From: Flavobacteriales bacterium
Lineage (GTDB): Bacteria > Bacteroidota > Bacteroidia > Flavobacteriales_E > Vicingaceae
NCBI GenBank assembly: GCA_016763995.1
Contig: JAESST010000008.1
Coordinates: 1-35,974, forward strand
DNA: 35,974 bases
Direction of reading: 5' to 3'
Both the position numbers and the translations under genes were made by a program. Each line of letters opens with the position of its first letter. The stretch's first letter is position 1. Below the pieces are notes generated by a model, which was not told where the DNA came from, did not search any database, and was given only the letters and a program-made list of their open reading frames with translations. This document shows positions 34,076-35,974 of this stretch, one piece after another.

Positions 34076-34875
34076 GCATATTAGAACAAATCATTCAAGA
34101 TAAAAGAGCTCAAGTAGCCCTCAATAAGTCATTAAAGCCTCTAAAATTATTAGAAAGAAGCATATATTATGAAACCAAAGGTGTTTCCATGAAAACCTAT
34201 CTCCAACGAGATGACAAAACTGGAATTATTGCAGAAATAAAACGTTCGTCTCCGAGTACAGGTTTGTTCAAACACAAGCTCGATGTGAGTCAGCTTAGTG
34301 TAGGTTATATGCAAGCAGGGGCAACGGCATTATCGGTATTAACCGACCCAAGCTATTTCAAAGGAAGTGATGCAGACTTAAGCATTGCAAGAAAGTACAA
34401 CTACTGCCCCATTTTGCGAAAAGAATTCATTATTGACGAATATCAGATAGTAGAAGCAAAAAGCATTGGAGCAGATTGCATTTTATTAATTGCCGCTTGC
34501 CTGAGTCCTCAACAATGCAAGGCATTAGCTGCATTTGCCAAATCATTAGGGCTTGAAGTTTTGTTGGAAGTACATGATCAATCTGAAATAGAAAGTCACT
34601 TAAATGAACACTTAGACCTAGTTGGAGTGAACAACAGAAACCTTCATGATTTCTCTACCAACATTCAACAAAGCATCAAATTGGCTCCTCATATTCCCGA
34701 CGAATTTATTCGCATTAGTGAAAGTGGAATTAGTAGCGCTGATCAAATTATAAGCTTAAAGAAACATGGTTTTAAGGGTTTTCTGATTGGCGGTTACTTC
34801 ATGAAACAAGCTCATCCTGAAAAGGCTTGCAAAAAACTCATTGACAATTTAATACTACAAGACCATGAAAGTTAA
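34072..34875 (+). CDS. trpC: TrpC, indole-3-glycerol phosphate synthase
   Basis: A 267-residue TIM barrel that closes the indole ring. It begins MSILEQIIQDKRAQVALNK, then IIAEIKRSSPSTG, GATALSVLTDPSYFKGS, ILRKEFIIDEYQI, DCILLIAACLS, LEVLLEVHD, GVNNRNLHDF and RISESGIS, the ordered barrel motifs of the family with catalytic Lys and Glu residues. It is not fused to trpF. Overlaps trpF by 11 bases. Confidence 0.97.
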   Translation: MSILEQIIQDKRAQVALNKSLKPLKLLERSIYYETKGVSMKTYLQRDDKTGIIAEIKRSSPSTGLFKHKLDVSQLSVGYMQAGATALSVLTDPSYFKGSDADLSIARKYNYCPILRKEFIIDEYQIVEAKSIGADCILLIAACLSPQQCKALAAFAKSLGLEVLLEVHDQSEIESHLNEHLDLVGVNNRNLHDFSTNIQQSIKLAPHIPDEFIRISESGISSADQIISLKKHGFKGFLIGGYFMKQAHPEKACKKLIDNLILQDHES

Positions 34876-35497
34876 AATATGCGGTATGAAACATGCCCAA
34901 AACATTCAAGATTTGAGCGCTTTAGCAATTGATTTTATGGGCTTCATTTTTTATCCTAACTCTAAACGATGTGTAGAAAACGAGAGCTTATCAATTTCCA
35001 TAAAAAGGTTAAATCCAGTCATTCAAAAAGTAGGAGTGTTTGTCAATCAGCCTGTTGAATACGTTCTTAAGACATGCCAACTACTCCAACTCCAATATAC
35101 TCAACTACATGGAAATGAAACGCCTAATGTATTAGAGCAAATAAAAAAAGCTAAAATTGGGACAATCAAAGTATTTAGTCCGACTCAAGAATTTCAATGG
35201 AAAGATGTAGAACCTTTTATTTCGGGTAGTGATTATTTTTTATTCGATACTCCAACAATTCTTTACGGTGGTAGTGGTCAACAATTCGATTGGAACTTAT
35301 TGAGCAACTATCCTTATAATGTTCCATTCTTTTTAAGTGGAGGAATCGGCCCCGACGATATTAAATCCATTTCTAAGCTTTCATTTCCTCAATTGGCAGG
35401 AATTGATGTGAACAGTGGAGTAGAAATAGAACCTGCACTAAAGGATATTTCCAAAGTAAAAGCAATCTTAAAACAAGTAAGAAATGAGCATATTTAG
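34865..35497 (+). CDS. trpF: TrpF, phosphoribosylanthranilate isomerase
   Basis: A 210-residue TIM barrel that isomerises phosphoribosylanthranilate. The N-terminal KVKICGMKH has the catalytic Cys6, followed by [60 protein letters not shown] and GIDVNSGVE. Start and end overlap trpC by 11 and trpB by 14 bases. Confidence 0.95.
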   Translation: MKVKICGMKHAQNIQDLSALAIDFMGFIFYPNSKRCVENESLSISIKRLNPVIQKVGVFVNQPVEYVLKTCQLLQLQYTQLHGNETPNVLEQIKKAKIGTIKVFSPTQEFQWKDVEPFISGSDYFLFDTPTILYGGSGQQFDWNLLSNYPYNVPFFLSGGIGPDDIKSISKLSFPQLAGIDVNSGVEIEPALKDISKVKAILKQVRNEHI

Positions 35498-35974
35498 TGT
35501 AGATCAAATGGGTTATTATGGAATGTTTGGAGGAGCTTACATTCCTGAAATGTTGCATCCCAACATCCAACAATTAAAATCCAATTATCAAAAAATAATC
35601 GACTCTAAAGAATTCCAACTAGAATTTAAAAGCCTTCTTAAAGACTATGTTGGACGCCCCACACCGCTCTATTATGCAAAGCGTTTGAGCAAACATTATG
35701 GGGCTTCTATTTATTTAAAACGAGAAGATCTATGCCATACCGGTGCGCACAAAATCAACAATGCTTTAGGCCAAATAATATTGGCGAAAAAGATGAATAA
35801 AACACGCATTATTGCAGAGACTGGAGCAGGCCAACATGGTGTTGCTACAGCTACAGCCTGTGCCCTAATGGGAATGGAATGCATCGTATACATGGGCGAA
35901 AAAGACATAGAGCGTCAGTCGCCAAATGTGAATAGAATGCGAATGCTAGGGGCCAAAGTTGAACCAGTTTCTTC
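35484..35974 (+). CDS. trpB: TrpB, tryptophan synthase beta subunit (3' end outside window)
   Basis: The first 163 codons of trpB from ATG 35484, inside the end of trp[24 protein letters not shown] is the usual start, then [34 protein letters not shown] with PLP lysine Lys90, and [28 protein letters not shown]. It condenses indole with serine. The window cuts it at about 40 percent of its usual length. trpA is expected next but is not in view. Confidence 0.96.
   Translation, partial: MSIFSVDQMGYYGMFGGAYIPEMLHPNIQQLKSNYQKIIDSKEFQLEFKSLLKDYVGRPTPLYYAKRLSKHYGASIYLKREDLCHTGAHKINNALGQIILAKKMNKTRIIAETGAGQHGVATATACALMGMECIVYMGEKDIERQSPNVNRMRMLGAKVEPVS

Noticed and set aside
1-35974. CRISPR arrays, tRNA or rRNA genes, insertion sequences, prophage
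   Set aside because: No spaced direct repeats, tRNA-like cloverleaf, transposase or phage structural operon was recognised when reading the window.

Overview
The window comes from a low-GC member of the Bacteroidota, most likely the Flavobacteriales. The basis is direct: a type IX secretion plug protein, a type IX C-terminal sorting domain, an outer-membrane beta-barrel receptor with a carboxypeptidase-regulatory-like N-terminus, LytTR/propeller two-component signalling, Na+-NQR, start codons in AT-rich context without Shine-Dalgarno sequences, and several exact copies of the Bacteroidota -7 promoter box TAnnTTTG. The genus cannot be fixed from this sequence.

Layout. (1) 1-5947, + strand: the SUF iron-sulfur assembly operon sufB(partial)-C-D-S-E, a SufT/MIP18-like gene and a DUF2480 gene carrying three Cys-Ser motifs. 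(2) 5957-8341, - strand: an outer-membrane receptor. (3) 8693-17754: an accessory, partly decayed region. It holds three copies of a secreted gene with a C1q/jelly-roll-like C-terminus (one intact, one with an in-frame amber codon, one reduced to a 57-bp 3' stub), an FG-GAP-like remnant, a T9SS-exported protein, a LytTR regulator with a propeller histidine kinase, and a frameshifted DUF4407 membrane protein. (4) 17774-22065: DUF1684 and DoxX-like genes, a BlaI repressor with two clear operators next to an M56-M23 double metallopeptidase, and a MuiA-like N-terminal protein with a carboxypeptidase-like domain. (5) 22156-28721: ppa on + and nqrABCDEF on -, ending tail to tail on a shared bidirectional terminator. 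(6) 28915-30675: T9SS plug protein and apaG. (7) 30802-35974: the tryptophan operon trpE-G-D-C-F-B (trpB runs off the end), translationally coupled by short overlaps.

The most striking element is the 290-base trp leader (30802-31095). It holds two complete attenuators in series. The first has a 14-residue leader peptide with Trp-Trp followed by an intrinsic terminator. The second has a 30-residue leader peptide with Trp-Trp-Trp-Tyr-Phe-Phe-His followed by a second terminator that ends eight bases before trpE. In both, a segment about 20 bases after the Trp codons can pair with the 5' arm of the terminator, as in classical ribosome-stalling attenuation. The second-best regulatory signal is a pair of 18-bp palindromes (TTACTA-N6-TAGTAA, centres 30 bp apart) upstream of blaI, one of which covers the promoter -7 box.

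No tRNA, rRNA, CRISPR array, insertion sequence or prophage was recognised.
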